A stretch of 64,000 nucleotides of DNA. It comes from Nitrospira sp. (GTDB lineage: Bacteria > Nitrospirota > Nitrospiria > Nitrospirales > Nitrospiraceae). The position numbers and the translations under genes are program-made. Below are positions 49,950 to 58,613 of the stretch, piece after piece; position 1 is the first letter of the stretch, and every line of letters begins with the position of its first letter. The stretch spans positions 112,234-176,233 of the forward strand of contig JALHPO010000007.1 of the NCBI GenBank assembly GCA_022842445.1, written 5' to 3'. The notes under the pieces are model-generated. The model was not told the DNA's origin, made no database searches, and saw only the letters and a list, made by a program, of their open reading frames with translations.

Positions 49950-50118
49950 GGTGTTCGGAAGGACTGAGGTCTGAGCGAGAGGGGAAAGTGCTGATGGCGA
50001 AGAGCTGATAGCACGAACGGGGAATAGGGAAAGGGATGAACCGGCCGCATACCGTCTTGAATCAGGATGAGGCTCCGATCGCGAGGCGCATTCTTCACTG
50101 TCACTTCCACATCCTGTC

Positions 50119-52308
50119 CTACGTCCGCTCCAACGCCAGCAACTGGCGCAGGCTGTCTTGCGCGGAGCGAAACTCTTCGCTCGTCAACGGCGTCCGGCCG
50201 AATCGGCCCCGGCAGTAGAGTGCCGTGATCGTGCCGACGGCTGCACTTGCGTCTTTCCACCGCTCTTGCGTGATCCGAATAAGTTCCAGCGGCGCCATGG
50301 CGGCCGGCCTCGCGATGCCCCGTTTTTCCAGATGGCGGATCATCTGACGATAGAGATGACTGATGGCCGGTTCTTCCTGGCTGTCTGCTTTGAAGAACAG
50401 TGTTCGTTCCCAGGGTCGCGCGAACCTCACCCAGAACATCGCGCCGAGTCCGATCACGGCGAGGCCGAGCAGGAGGACGAAGAGCAGGGCGCTTCTGCTG
50501 AGATACTCTCCGCTTTTTCCGAACAGTGCCATCGTGGAGGTCACCAAGGCAGAGAGGGAATCCCAGGCCTGATTTTTGGCCGACGTACTGCCGCTCTTTA
50601 TTTCGCGCACGACGGCGAGCTGGTCTGCGGGACTGTACTGCACGACCAACCGGTTCCAGCGAAGCCGGACGTTATCCAACATTCTTCCCAACGTCTGCCA
50701 GGCCGGAGAGGTCGGGCCCGGGGCTTCTTCGATAGCCGGCGTTGGATCCATCATGACCCAGCCGGACTGCGGCAGATGCACTTCGACCCAGGCATGGGCA
50801 TCCTGCTGTCTCACTAGATAGTAGTTGCCATACTCGTTCCATTCGGTCGCCAGAAATCCCGTCACCAGTCGGGCAGGAATGCCGACCGTGCGGAGCATGA
50901 TCACCATGGCCGTGGCGTAATGTTCGCAGTAGCCTGTTTTGCGCTTAAACAGGAATTCCTCAAGCGGACTGGTCTGGTCTGCCAGCGGAGCGTCCAGGCT
51001 ATACCGGTAATTACTGGTGAGATGCTCCTGAATGGCGAGCGCTTTTTCATAGGTGCTGCGTTTGGTTTGAACAATGTCACGCGCCAAGTCGTCGATCCGC
51101 TCGGAATGCATGGGCGCTTGCAGGAAATACCGGACAAAGGAGTCCGGATACGAGACCGGCTGGGGCTGCAGATCGGCCGGCAAGACGGCATTGGACCGGG
51201 AGACCACCGAGTATTCAATCCGTGTCGAGGTGGGAAACGGCAGATACAACGCGCCCGTCAAATCTGATTGCACGCTTGTGAATGTTCCGCTCACGGTCTC
51301 CGCGAAGGGCGCCGCAAAGAGGACCGGCGTGTCGAGCGACTCCAACAGAATGTTTTGCCGGAGGGCGTGCCCGTGAGCAGCCGGCCCTTGCGACGGATTC
51401 CGCCGCAGGGTAAACGTCCCCGGCGCGGTTTCACCCATCACCCGGCGGCGGCTGAGTTCATTCGCCCATGATCGGCCGTCGTACCGGTCGAATGCGACAC
51501 CCCGCAAATAGAGCCGTCCGATTTCGTGTCCGGTGCGATCCGGAATCTCCACCCGCATCACGACACTGGGATCCCGCTTGATGGGTCCGATCGATCCCAG
51601 GTCCACCGTGTCGGAGAAGCCTGAGGTACGGATATTCTCTCCAAAGCCCTTCTGGTAAAACCCGCCGCCCACTCTCGGGATGGCAAAGAAAATGATGAGT
51701 GTGACGCCAAAGGTGGCGGCCGCCATTCCGTTGGTGAGCCAGAAGAGATGAGGCGAGACCAGGCGGGACGGCTCCGACGGCGCTTCCACCGGCACGGCGG
51801 TTCCCGCAGTGGCGGCCGGATCTTCCGGCTTCTTCGTGAGCTGAAAGAGGAGGAGCGTCCAGACTGCACAGACAAGATAGGCGAGGAACACGGGAAGGTA
51901 CCAGAGATCATTCGTCAGGGACGCAGCGGCCAGAATCGCGACCAGGCTGATGGCATAGAGATGCAGATAGTCCCGCCGGAGTTGCAGATTAAACAGCTTG
52001 ATGACCAGGAGCACCAGGAGAAAGTGGAGACCTGCCGGAAGGAGTTCTCTGGAAATCCAAAGGCTATCGATCCAGAATCCGAGAAACCCCGTCACCACCA
52101 GAATATTCCAACTCGTGGTGGACAGTGCCAGCTTTGCTGCGACGAGATCGACCCCCTTACATTCCACAGCCCGTAGAAACACGAAGAGCAGCGCGACACC
52201 GGTCAGAAGGGTGAGCCATTCGGGCAGATGCGCGCTGAGCACCAACCCGACAAACGAGGTGGCTGCGAGCAGGATGGAGACGATCCGATGCGCTTGATCA
52301 AGAGACAT
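50119..52308 (-). CDS. TgpA-like transglutaminase with DUF3488 membrane domain
   Basis: The 729-residue protein has about seven N-terminal membrane helices (DUF3488), then a periplasmic transglutaminase-like domain with the Cys-His-Asp triad seen in KRKTGYCEHYATAMVIMLRT, DAHAWVEVHLP and VMMDPTPA, and a last membrane helix near residue 570 before a cytoplasmic tail. Start ATG 52308 overlaps the DUF58 stop by 11 bp; ATG 52335 would add nine residues. It is the last gene of the leftward MoxR-DUF58-TgpA operon, conserved in many bacteria. Confidence 0.92.
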   Translation of the reverse strand: MSLDQAHRIVSILLAATSFVGLVLSAHLPEWLTLLTGVALLFVFLRAVECKGVDLVAAKLALSTTSWNILVVTGFLGFWIDSLWISRELLPAGLHFLLVLLVIKLFNLQLRRDYLHLYAISLVAILAAASLTNDLWYLPVFLAYLVCAVWTLLLFQLTKKPEDPAATAGTAVPVEAPSEPSRLVSPHLFWLTNGMAAATFGVTLIIFFAIPRVGGGFYQKGFGENIRTSGFSDTVDLGSIGPIKRDPSVVMRVEIPDRTGHEIGRLYLRGVAFDRYDGRSWANELSRRRVMGETAPGTFTLRRNPSQGPAAHGHALRQNILLESLDTPVLFAAPFAETVSGTFTSVQSDLTGALYLPFPTSTRIEYSVVSRSNAVLPADLQPQPVSYPDSFVRYFLQAPMHSERIDDLARDIVQTKRSTYEKALAIQEHLTSNYRYSLDAPLADQTSPLEEFLFKRKTGYCEHYATAMVIMLRTVGIPARLVTGFLATEWNEYGNYYLVRQQDAHAWVEVHLPQSGWVMMDPTPAIEEAPGPTSPAWQTLGRMLDNVRLRWNRLVVQYSPADQLAVVREIKSGSTSAKNQAWDSLSALVTSTMALFGKSGEYLSRSALLFVLLLGLAVIGLGAMFWVRFARPWERTLFFKADSQEEPAISHLYRQMIRHLEKRGIARPAAMAPLELIRITQERWKDASAAVGTITALYCRGRFGRTPLTSEEFRSAQDSLRQLLALERT

Positions 52309-53416
52309 GAGGAGATCCGGCGAATGTGTCTGCATCAATAAAAATGGTCGGGGCCTCTGTGCCTGACAAGGCTCCTTCCCTCCAGGGCCGCACGACAATC
52401 ACGGTCCCGCTCTCCGCCTCTTCCTGTTCGACCGGCAACTGTTCCTCTGTCCGGGTCTCCGCGCCGGGAGCACGCCGTTCACAGAGCGCCAGGATTCGCA
52501 TGAGCGCAAGGAGGTGGGGCTCACCCTGCCCGAACGAGGAGCGAGCCGGTCCTGCCACAAGTTTGAGCTGATAGCCCCGCAGAGCCAGATGGTTGACCAG
52601 TGACGCGGTAAAGACCACGGCCTCTTCAAACAGCTTGTCATGGCTGTCCGGCGCGAGGAGAGACAGTTGGATCACGGCCCGGCGCTGGTTGTCCGCCTCG
52701 GTTTCCCGCACCATCAATTTTGCCGTTCGCGCCGTCGTAGCCCAATGAATGTTCCGGGAGTCGTCGCCGGCGTGGTAGAGACGGATGTTGTAGAGATCGC
52801 TTCCGTACCCTCTCCGATGACTGGTTTGCTCCTGCCCGGCCACCAGCAGATCGCTGACCAGGTCGTCTGCAAGCGCGGTGATCGCCGGACAGACATGAGC
52901 TATGCCCTCGACAGGATAGTAGGCCTTTTTGATAAAGAGGCCGAAGGGGAAGGACGTGGCGACACGAACCCCGTCCAGCCGCAGCAGGCCGCGGCGCGTA
53001 GCGAGCAACGGATAGGACAGGATCCGGCTTGAGCCGGGAAGCAGTTGCGGGACGATCAGACCCCGGTCGAGATCGGCCTCCTCATGCACATCGAACAGCC
53101 TGAGCGAGAAACTGGGCAGCCAGGATTTCCCGTTCTTCACGACGAGGGTGGCAGTCGCCGGCTCATCGACAAACAGGAGATCCGGCAGGTGGCGGTGGAA
53201 TTCCAGCCGGCGCAAACTGTATTCGGCGGCGATCCCCGAGATTACAATCATGCTCAGCAACATGGCGAGCAGGAGGTAGAAGAGATTGTTGCCGGTATTG
53301 AGCGCCGCGACGCAGACCGCCAGGGTAAAGAGGAGGAAGTGAACGCCTTCTGATGTGAATCTGGTCGAGCGATGCCGGGTGAGACGCCGAATGATCGCAC
53401 GCATGTGTGACAGCAT
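52298..53416 (-). CDS. DUF58 protein
   Basis: The 372-residue protein has two N-terminal membrane helices (FLLFTLAVCVAALNTGNNLF and LLLAMLLSMIVISGIAAEY) and the DUF58 segment RGYGSDLYNIRLYHAGDDSR followed by NIHWATTARTAKLMVRETEA. DUF58 proteins usually work with a MoxR ATPase; they carry a von Willebrand-A-like fold that binds a metal ion. It starts 41 bp after the moxR stop and overlaps the TgpA gene by 11 bp. Confidence 0.92.
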   Translation of the reverse strand: MLSHMRAIIRRLTRHRSTRFTSEGVHFLLFTLAVCVAALNTGNNLFYLLLAMLLSMIVISGIAAEYSLRRLEFHRHLPDLLFVDEPATATLVVKNGKSWLPSFSLRLFDVHEEADLDRGLIVPQLLPGSSRILSYPLLATRRGLLRLDGVRVATSFPFGLFIKKAYYPVEGIAHVCPAITALADDLVSDLLVAGQEQTSHRRGYGSDLYNIRLYHAGDDSRNIHWATTARTAKLMVRETEADNQRRAVIQLSLLAPDSHDKLFEEAVVFTASLVNHLALRGYQLKLVAGPARSSFGQGEPHLLALMRILALCERRAPGAETRTEEQLPVEQEEAESGTVIVVRPWREGALSGTEAPTIFIDADTFAGSPHVS

Positions 53417-53457
53417 GGCCCCCCACGATCAGAAGCGCGAGATCCTCGGAGAATCTA

Positions 53458-54402
53458 CTAGACTGGGACGGGGATCGATTCCACCAGGTCCTGGATAATA
53501 CGCTCGGCCTGCTCGAAGCTTCGCTGGCGGACTCCCTGCGATCGAGCCACCATGATGCGGTGAGAAAGGACCGTGGGGGCAAGTTCTTTGATATCGTCCG
53601 GCAAGCAATAGGTGCGGCCACGGACCAGCGCCAGCGCTTTAGCCGTACGGCTCAGGGCCAGGGCCCCGCGCGTGCTCACACCCAATGACAGCAGTTCGGA
53701 CTGCCTCGTCGCCTGGACAATCGACAGGAGATACTCCGTCAGACTCTCGTCCACAAACACCTTATCGACCTCTGCCTGAAGGTCGAGCACATCCTGGGCA
53801 GTCAACACGGGGTCGAGTTCCTCCGCCGGATGGAGAGATGGCGCCCGGTCCAATACCTTTCGCTCCTCTTCAGGTGATGGATACCCGATGCGAAGCCGCA
53901 TGAGAAACCGGTCCAATTGTGACTCGGGCAGCGGAAACGTTCCGTGATACTCCGAGGGGTTTTGCGTCGCGATCACCATGAACGGCTGACTCAACGGATA
54001 GGTCTGGTTATCGACTGAGATCTGGGCTTCACTCATGGCCTCCAGGAGGCTGCTTTGGGTTTTCGGCGTGGTTCGATTGATCTCGTCGGCCAGGACAATG
54101 TTGGCGAAAATAGGACCGGGCATGAATTCGAAGGCCTGCTTCTGTCGGTTGAAAATGGACACCCCCACGATGTCTGAGGGAAGCAGGTCGCTGGTAAACT
54201 GAATGCGCTTGAACGAACAGTCCAATGACCGCGCAAGGCTATGAGCCAGCGTGGTTTTTCCGACGCCCGGCACATCTTCGAGCAGCAGATGCCCGCGAGC
54301 CAGAAGAGCCACCACCGTCATCTCGATCACGAGGGGTTTCCCCTTGATGACCCGCGAAATATTGTCCTGAATCGACCGGATCGCCTGCGTAGAATTCATC
54401 AT
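53458..54402 (-). CDS. MoxR-family AAA+ ATPase
   Basis: The 314-residue protein has Walker A LLLEDVPGVGKTTLAHSLAR, Walker B IVLADEINRTTPKTQSSLLE and the MoxR features SQPFMVIATQNPSEYHGTFP and LPESQLDRFLMRLRIGYPS. MoxR ATPases act as chaperones that insert cofactors or activate partner proteins. It leads the three-gene operon. Two adjacent ATG codons start the frame. Confidence 0.95.
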   Translation of the reverse strand: MMNSTQAIRSIQDNISRVIKGKPLVIEMTVVALLARGHLLLEDVPGVGKTTLAHSLARSLDCSFKRIQFTSDLLPSDIVGVSIFNRQKQAFEFMPGPIFANIVLADEINRTTPKTQSSLLEAMSEAQISVDNQTYPLSQPFMVIATQNPSEYHGTFPLPESQLDRFLMRLRIGYPSPEEERKVLDRAPSLHPAEELDPVLTAQDVLDLQAEVDKVFVDESLTEYLLSIVQATRQSELLSLGVSTRGALALSRTAKALALVRGRTYCLPDDIKELAPTVLSHRIMVARSQGVRQRSFEQAERIIQDLVESIPVPV

Positions 54403-54770
54403 AGAGTCAGCGCCTGTTACGTGGTGAAAACGGACGTGATTGGATACCGCCGAAGTCTAACAAAGGGTCGGAGGGTGGTCAATTTTTCGTCTCTTTTGTG
54501 CGCCGGTCATCCCGATGACCCCTTGATGCTCAAGGCTTGGCATGAATGTCTGCATGTCGAGGTTCTAGAAGACTGCGGAAAAACTAGTTTTGACTTCTAT
54601 GGCCACCAGAGCTATCGAGGATTGAGACAGCAACAATTTAGACAGGGGCAGGATGCTCAAAATGGCCCTCCAGCAAGGCCGCAGCGAGTGAAGAGGCAAG
54701 GCGTACGCTTCGGTACGTTGAGCCTCTGAGTGATGCGAGAACACCGCTGGCGGACTTTTTCAGCATCCTG
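54403..54770. other. Intergenic region with a REP-like palindromic element
   Basis: 368 bp. The leftward moxR promoter must lie at its left side. The right third is the 124-bp element 54648-54771. No gene is seen. Confidence 0.6.
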
Positions 54771-54771
54771 C
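54648..54771. repeat. 124-bp palindromic element at a gene 3' end
   Basis: The ends are inverted repeats: GCAGGATGCT at 54648-54657 and AGCATCCTGC at 54762-54771. Inside are paired CCAGC/GCTGG arms and a central GGCGTAC-N-GTACGTT hairpin. Its last base is the first base of the (complemented) stop codon of the next gene. The central hairpin resembles that of the element at 11638-11827. Confidence 0.8.
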
Positions 54772-56084
54772 TAGGCAGGGACGAGCGTGAGGAACCACGG
54801 CGGCACTTCTTCTACCATCCCGGAGAATTTTCTCGCGGTGCTGCCGGCGGGAATCCCCGGAAAGGTTGCCCCCCTCCTGATTCGAACGGATCGAAATACA
54901 GGAGCCTGATGGTTCTGAGCATCGACGGATTCTGGAGACAGACCGGAGCGTCGAAGAGTCCCCAGATCGGCCAGATTGACTGAGTCACCGATCGATAGAT
55001 GATTCAACGCCTGATACACCTCGCCGAAGATCTCCGGAAGATTTGCGGTGGTGAACAGCCGGTCTTGAGGCCGATAGCGGGAGTCGTCAAACAATTGCGC
55101 CAGGAGCTCCCAGAAAACCTGGTTATCGACCGCGCCCAGGACACAGAGCGCGCCGCGCGCCGCCATGAGATTGAGAAGGGCGAGGGGGCCGATAATGTCA
55201 AACTTCCAGGGTGGGAACAGCAACAGCCGTTCACCATGCCGAACCTCCAGCGCCGGCTCGCCCTGGAATCGACCGGACCGGAAGGCCCCTTTTGTATGGG
55301 ACAGATCCCCGGTGATGATGGACGGAGACAGCCTCGATGGCTCATAGGCAAAGGTGGGCGTGGCCGGCGCCCAACAGGTGACGATGGTGTATCGCGGGGC
55401 CAGTTTGCCGGTCTCGTCCAGTTTCTCCAGGGCAAACATGTCCTGATTCCCGAAAAATGAAAATGTGGGCCCCAGCCTATCTCTCAAGGCCCGCAACCGG
55501 TCCTGATGAGGATGCAGGGGGCCGCCCAGTTGCGAGCGGGGATCAAGCCGGTCCAGGCAATGGAGAATCAGGCTGCGATGCCGCTGTTGGAGTTCCGGCG
55601 CATATTGCTCCACCAATTCGTCGGCGAATGACAGGTCGCCGGCTCCGAGATCCAATACCGACGCGACATCGGCGTCGCGCAGGAGATCAAAAGGATTAGT
55701 GGAACGCTCCACATAGGCTTCAATCTCCTCGCTCGACATCGTCAGCATGGGCCACTGCGAGCCTGGATGGGCGATGAGCTCAAAGAAAATACAGAGAGCC
55801 CGGATCGCCTTGGCAGGCGGGAACCCGGTGAGGGTCTTGAGCCATTCACCGTCGAGGTCTTGAACTCTGGTTGCTTGTTGCGATTGTAGAACACGCAGCA
55901 ACGGTTCTTTGATCGCAGGCGGCAGGCTCTTCCCTCTCACCTGTTCAAGAAGACGGCTGATCGTCTCAGGGAACTTGTGTGGCTCGATCAATCGCTTGGA
56001 GGCTTCCCACTGACCGGGAGACTGCCTCGCACGCAGGCTGATGCCTCGGCGGAACTCGTCGAGCTGACGGGGCTCGGCACTCAT
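54771..56084 (-). CDS. SAM-dependent methyltransferase-like protein
   Basis: From ATG 56084 the protein is 437 residues. A helical N-terminal third precedes DVASVLDLGAGDLSFADELV, which matches motif I (VLDLGxGxx) of class I methyltransferases. A later part has RYTIVTCWAPATPTFAYEPS. The longer open frame to 56315 lacks a clear start and has lower coding quality. The substrate is unknown. The stop codon abuts the palindromic element at 54648-54771. It diverges from the ChaN-like gene. Confidence 0.7.
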   Translation of the reverse strand: MSAEPRQLDEFRRGISLRARQSPGQWEASKRLIEPHKFPETISRLLEQVRGKSLPPAIKEPLLRVLQSQQATRVQDLDGEWLKTLTGFPPAKAIRALCIFFELIAHPGSQWPMLTMSSEEIEAYVERSTNPFDLLRDADVASVLDLGAGDLSFADELVEQYAPELQQRHRSLILHCLDRLDPRSQLGGPLHPHQDRLRALRDRLGPTFSFFGNQDMFALEKLDETGKLAPRYTIVTCWAPATPTFAYEPSRLSPSIITGDLSHTKGAFRSGRFQGEPALEVRHGERLLLFPPWKFDIIGPLALLNLMAARGALCVLGAVDNQVFWELLAQLFDDSRYRPQDRLFTTANLPEIFGEVYQALNHLSIGDSVNLADLGTLRRSGLSPESVDAQNHQAPVFRSVRIRRGATFPGIPAGSTARKFSGMVEEVPPWFLTLVPA

Positions 56085-56165
56085 CGGAGAAGAATAGTGG
56101 CCTGTAAACTCCACCGTCAAGCCGCACAACTTGTCCGCCTCCGAACAGTATGATAGGAATTGATC

Positions 56166-57182
56166 ATGTACATCGACTGCTTCTTCAATATGAATGCCCG
56201 CTGGAATGGATTGGTCTGTCGGCTGGGGGTGGTCCTGTGCGCCCTTGTCGCCCTGGCCGGCTGTGCCCCCGGACATCAGGCGGCTGTCGATTCCGATCGC
56301 GCGGGAGAATGGCAACCCTGGCAGGTCATCGAGACACAGACCGGCCGTGTCGTCTCGACTCCCGAATGGCTCAAGGGTTTGGATCAGTACGAGATCATCT
56401 ATCTAGGCGAAGAACATTTCAACAAGTATCACATCGAGGCGGCCCTTCGCATTCTCGATCGGTTGGTTTCAGACGGGATCCGGCCTACCATCGGGATGGA
56501 GATGTTCGGCTGGGATGGCCAGCCCGCCTTGGATGACTATCTGTCGAATGATCGGGTCGCTCGAAGCGAGTTTCTTGCGCAGGTCCGGTGGGAGCAAAAC
56601 TGGGGACAAGACTTTGCAGCCTATGAACCGCTGGTCGCATTTGCGCGTGACCGGCACTTGTCGATCCGCGCCATGAACCCGCCCAGGCCGTTGGTCCGGC
56701 GCGTCGTCAAGTTCGGCCTGGCGCAGGTCCGGCAGGAGCCGGAATGGACGCAATGGGGCATGCATCAGGAAGAGATCGTCGACGATCCTGCCTATCGCGC
56801 GCGTATTCTCGATCAACTGGAGCGCTGTCACGGAAGCGGAGCCGGTGCGCATATGCAACCGATGTACGAGGCGTCGATGGTCCGCGATGAAGGCATGGCA
56901 AAAACCCTGGCTGCCGGTCTTGGGACGCTGCGCCGGGACAGCAGTCGAGCGCGCGAGATCATTGTGAGCTATACGGGAGCGGGCCATATTCAATACGGAC
57001 TCCCGGTCCCGATGCGGGTCGCCCGGCGGTTTGCTGGTCAGGTGACACACACGACGATCTATATGACGTCGTTTGATTCGAGCCGCGTTGAAGACATCAG
57101 AGAGCTTGCGCGGGAGAAGATTGCCGACTATATCTGGCTGACCCCGATGAGTGCGAAGGGCCCGCCCCCACGCTGCCGATAG
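56166..57182 (+). CDS. ChaN-like lipoprotein (haem-uptake/Tiki superfamily)
   Basis: The 338-residue protein begins with a signal ending LVALAGC, a good lipobox. The body has the ChaN-type segments YEIIYLGEEHFNKYHIEAAL, PTIGMEMFGWDGQPALDDYL, and later REIIVSYTGAGHIQYGLPVP. The pairs of His/Glu in LGEEH and GAGH are typical of the fold, which is thought to bind metal and haem. AGGAA lies 7 bases before ATG 56166; ATG 56190 is an alternative. Confidence 0.85.
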   Translation: MYIDCFFNMNARWNGLVCRLGVVLCALVALAGCAPGHQAAVDSDRAGEWQPWQVIETQTGRVVSTPEWLKGLDQYEIIYLGEEHFNKYHIEAALRILDRLVSDGIRPTIGMEMFGWDGQPALDDYLSNDRVARSEFLAQVRWEQNWGQDFAAYEPLVAFARDRHLSIRAMNPPRPLVRRVVKFGLAQVRQEPEWTQWGMHQEEIVDDPAYRARILDQLERCHGSGAGAHMQPMYEASMVRDEGMAKTLAAGLGTLRRDSSRAREIIVSYTGAGHIQYGLPVPMRVARRFAGQVTHTTIYMTSFDSSRVEDIRELAREKIADYIWLTPMSAKGPPPRCR

Positions 57183-57316
57183 GGACCTCGGGCAGCTTGC
57201 AACCCGTTTCGCCCCCTCCATAAAACACGGGTAAAATCGTCAATTCTTGACAGTCCTGCACTGTCAGGGCAGACTACGGTGGCGCGTACTCGTCAAGCAG
57301 ACGGAGATTTCAATCG

Positions 57317-58225
57317 TTGAAAGTGCGAAACAAAATTCCCTGCAGCGCCGAACGGCTGGGCTTATTGGATCCGCAGATGATTCAATCTGTCGCCGACGGA
57401 AATGCGTTCAACATCGGCCGTCAGTATGCGGCGGAGAACCGTGTCCGTATCGTTGAGGCGGACGACTCGCAAATTTCATCGGCGGTGATCGGCAACTCCG
57501 GCCTCTATGAGCAAACCATCAGGCTGAAAGACGGCCACCTTCTTTCCAAATGTTCGTGCGCGCTTCCTGAAGAACCGATGTGCCGCCACTGCATCGCCGT
57601 CCTGTTAGAGTACCATCGATGGGTCCAGCCTCGGCAGCCACAAAAATCCACTGTCGCCAAATCGGCTCAGGCGCCCCCGAAACCTGAGCCTTCGGCCGGA
57701 GGAAAAACATCGATGACACAGTCGTCCGCTCCCGATGTGAAATTGAGCGAGGTACTGCCGTTTTTGGAATGGCTGAGACCGGCGATGCATGCGCTCGAGA
57801 CAGGCACTGCAGTTCCCGATGCTCCGCAATTCGGCCCCGGGGATCTCTCGGCCTGGATTCAAGTCATCAAGAATCAGGAACATCGGCGCCGCGAGAGCGA
57901 AGACGCCCTGATAGGCTTTGAATCAAAAATGAGAGACCGCGAGGCCTACATCGGACGTTTGACCCAACAACTCCAGGTCTCCATCGCTGAAACAAAGACA
58001 GCCCAAGAGACGTTGCAACTGACCCAGCTCGAGGTTGACGAGTACAAGGAGATCCTGGCCCATGTCGCCGAACTGGCCGGTGAAGTCGTTCGACACGACG
58101 GACAGGTTCGGGCGGCCGCAAGCGAACTCCTGAGCAGGAGCTCCCAGCTGAACACCCTCACCGGGTCTTTCAAAGATCTGGCTGAAACGCTCAAGTCAGC
58201 CTCGTCAAAGCGTCCTGCCAAGTAA
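57317..58225 (+). CDS. SWIM zinc-finger protein with coiled coil
   Basis: The 302-residue protein starts at TTG 57317 (GGAG upstream). It has a SWIM finger, CSCALPEEPMCRHCIAVLLEY, matching CxCx(n)CxH-type zinc binding. A Pro/Lys-rich linker follows, then a long coiled coil with heptads from DREAYIGRLTQQLQVSIAET onward (residues 205-300). SWIM domains contact DNA or proteins. The function is unknown; the layout suggests a scaffold or DNA-linked regulator. Confidence 0.8.
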   Translation: MKVRNKIPCSAERLGLLDPQMIQSVADGNAFNIGRQYAAENRVRIVEADDSQISSAVIGNSGLYEQTIRLKDGHLLSKCSCALPEEPMCRHCIAVLLEYHRWVQPRQPQKSTVAKSAQAPPKPEPSAGGKTSMTQSSAPDVKLSEVLPFLEWLRPAMHALETGTAVPDAPQFGPGDLSAWIQVIKNQEHRRRESEDALIGFESKMRDREAYIGRLTQQLQVSIAETKTAQETLQLTQLEVDEYKEILAHVAELAGEVVRHDGQVRAAASELLSRSSQLNTLTGSFKDLAETLKSASSKRPAK

Positions 58226-58269
58226 CACACTGCCGCGAATAACGCGGGTTACGAGGCTACCGACCCCTC

Positions 58270-58299
58270 TTGCGCGGGCTCCGCAGATTTCTGTACAAT
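58270..58299 (+). promoter_or_regulatory. Sigma-70-like promoter for the small membrane protein
   Basis: TTGCGC at 58270-58275 and TACAAT at 58294-58299 are spaced by 18 bp, 46 bp before the ATG at 58346. Confidence 0.5.
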
Positions 58300-58345
58300 G
58301 GGCCCTCATTTTATTGAATCGGCTCGGTTCTGAGGAGGAGTTGCG

Positions 58346-58537
58346 ATGAAAAATCTCTGGGTGCGAACAAGCGTGCTTGCAGCAACAGCCTTGTTGGTCG
58401 AAACACTCCCGGTGTTGGCAAATGCCCCGGAAGGCGGCGGGCCTCCGGATTACAGCGGAATCACCGGTCTGTACTATGTGCTGATCGGGGGAGTCCTCGC
58501 CTACGGCGTCTACGACACCTTCTTCAAGAAGTCCTAA
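58346..58537 (+). CDS. Small membrane protein, 63 residues
   Basis: It has an N-terminal hydrophobic helix resembling a signal peptide (VRTSVLAATALLVETLPVLA, cleavage possible after LANA) and a second helix (GLYYVLIGGVLAYGVYDTFF). A Gly/Pro-rich linker, NAPEGGGPPDYSG, joins them. GAGGAGGAG lies a few bases before ATG 58346, a very strong ribosome site. No family was recognised. A large bidirectional terminator follows. Confidence 0.72.
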   Translation: MKNLWVRTSVLAATALLVETLPVLANAPEGGGPPDYSGITGLYYVLIGGVLAYGVYDTFFKKS

Positions 58538-58561
58538 CGAACAACGCCCCCTCTAGCTATC

Positions 58562-58613
58562 GTAAGACGCACCCCGGCAGCCGCGCGGTCTGCCCTGCGG
58601 TGCTGCGTCTTAC
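58562..58613. terminator. Bidirectional terminator hairpin
   Basis: GTAAGACGCA at 58562-58571 pairs with TGCGTCTTAC at 58604-58613, with further pairing inside. It lies between the convergent small-membrane-protein and esterase genes and overlaps the esterase stop. Confidence 0.75.

Noticed and set aside
28423..50118. An integron-type integrase with attC sites, or a phage integrase, to explain the cassettes
   Set aside because: No tyrosine or serine recombinase gene was seen in the window, and the ACTCCCGG motif lacks the paired core sites of attC.
49877..50260. Extension of the nucleotidyltransferase gene up to 50260
   Set aside because: The extra 128 residues are encoded by element A and adjoining spacer and show no protein-like pattern; the conserved domain starts after 49876.
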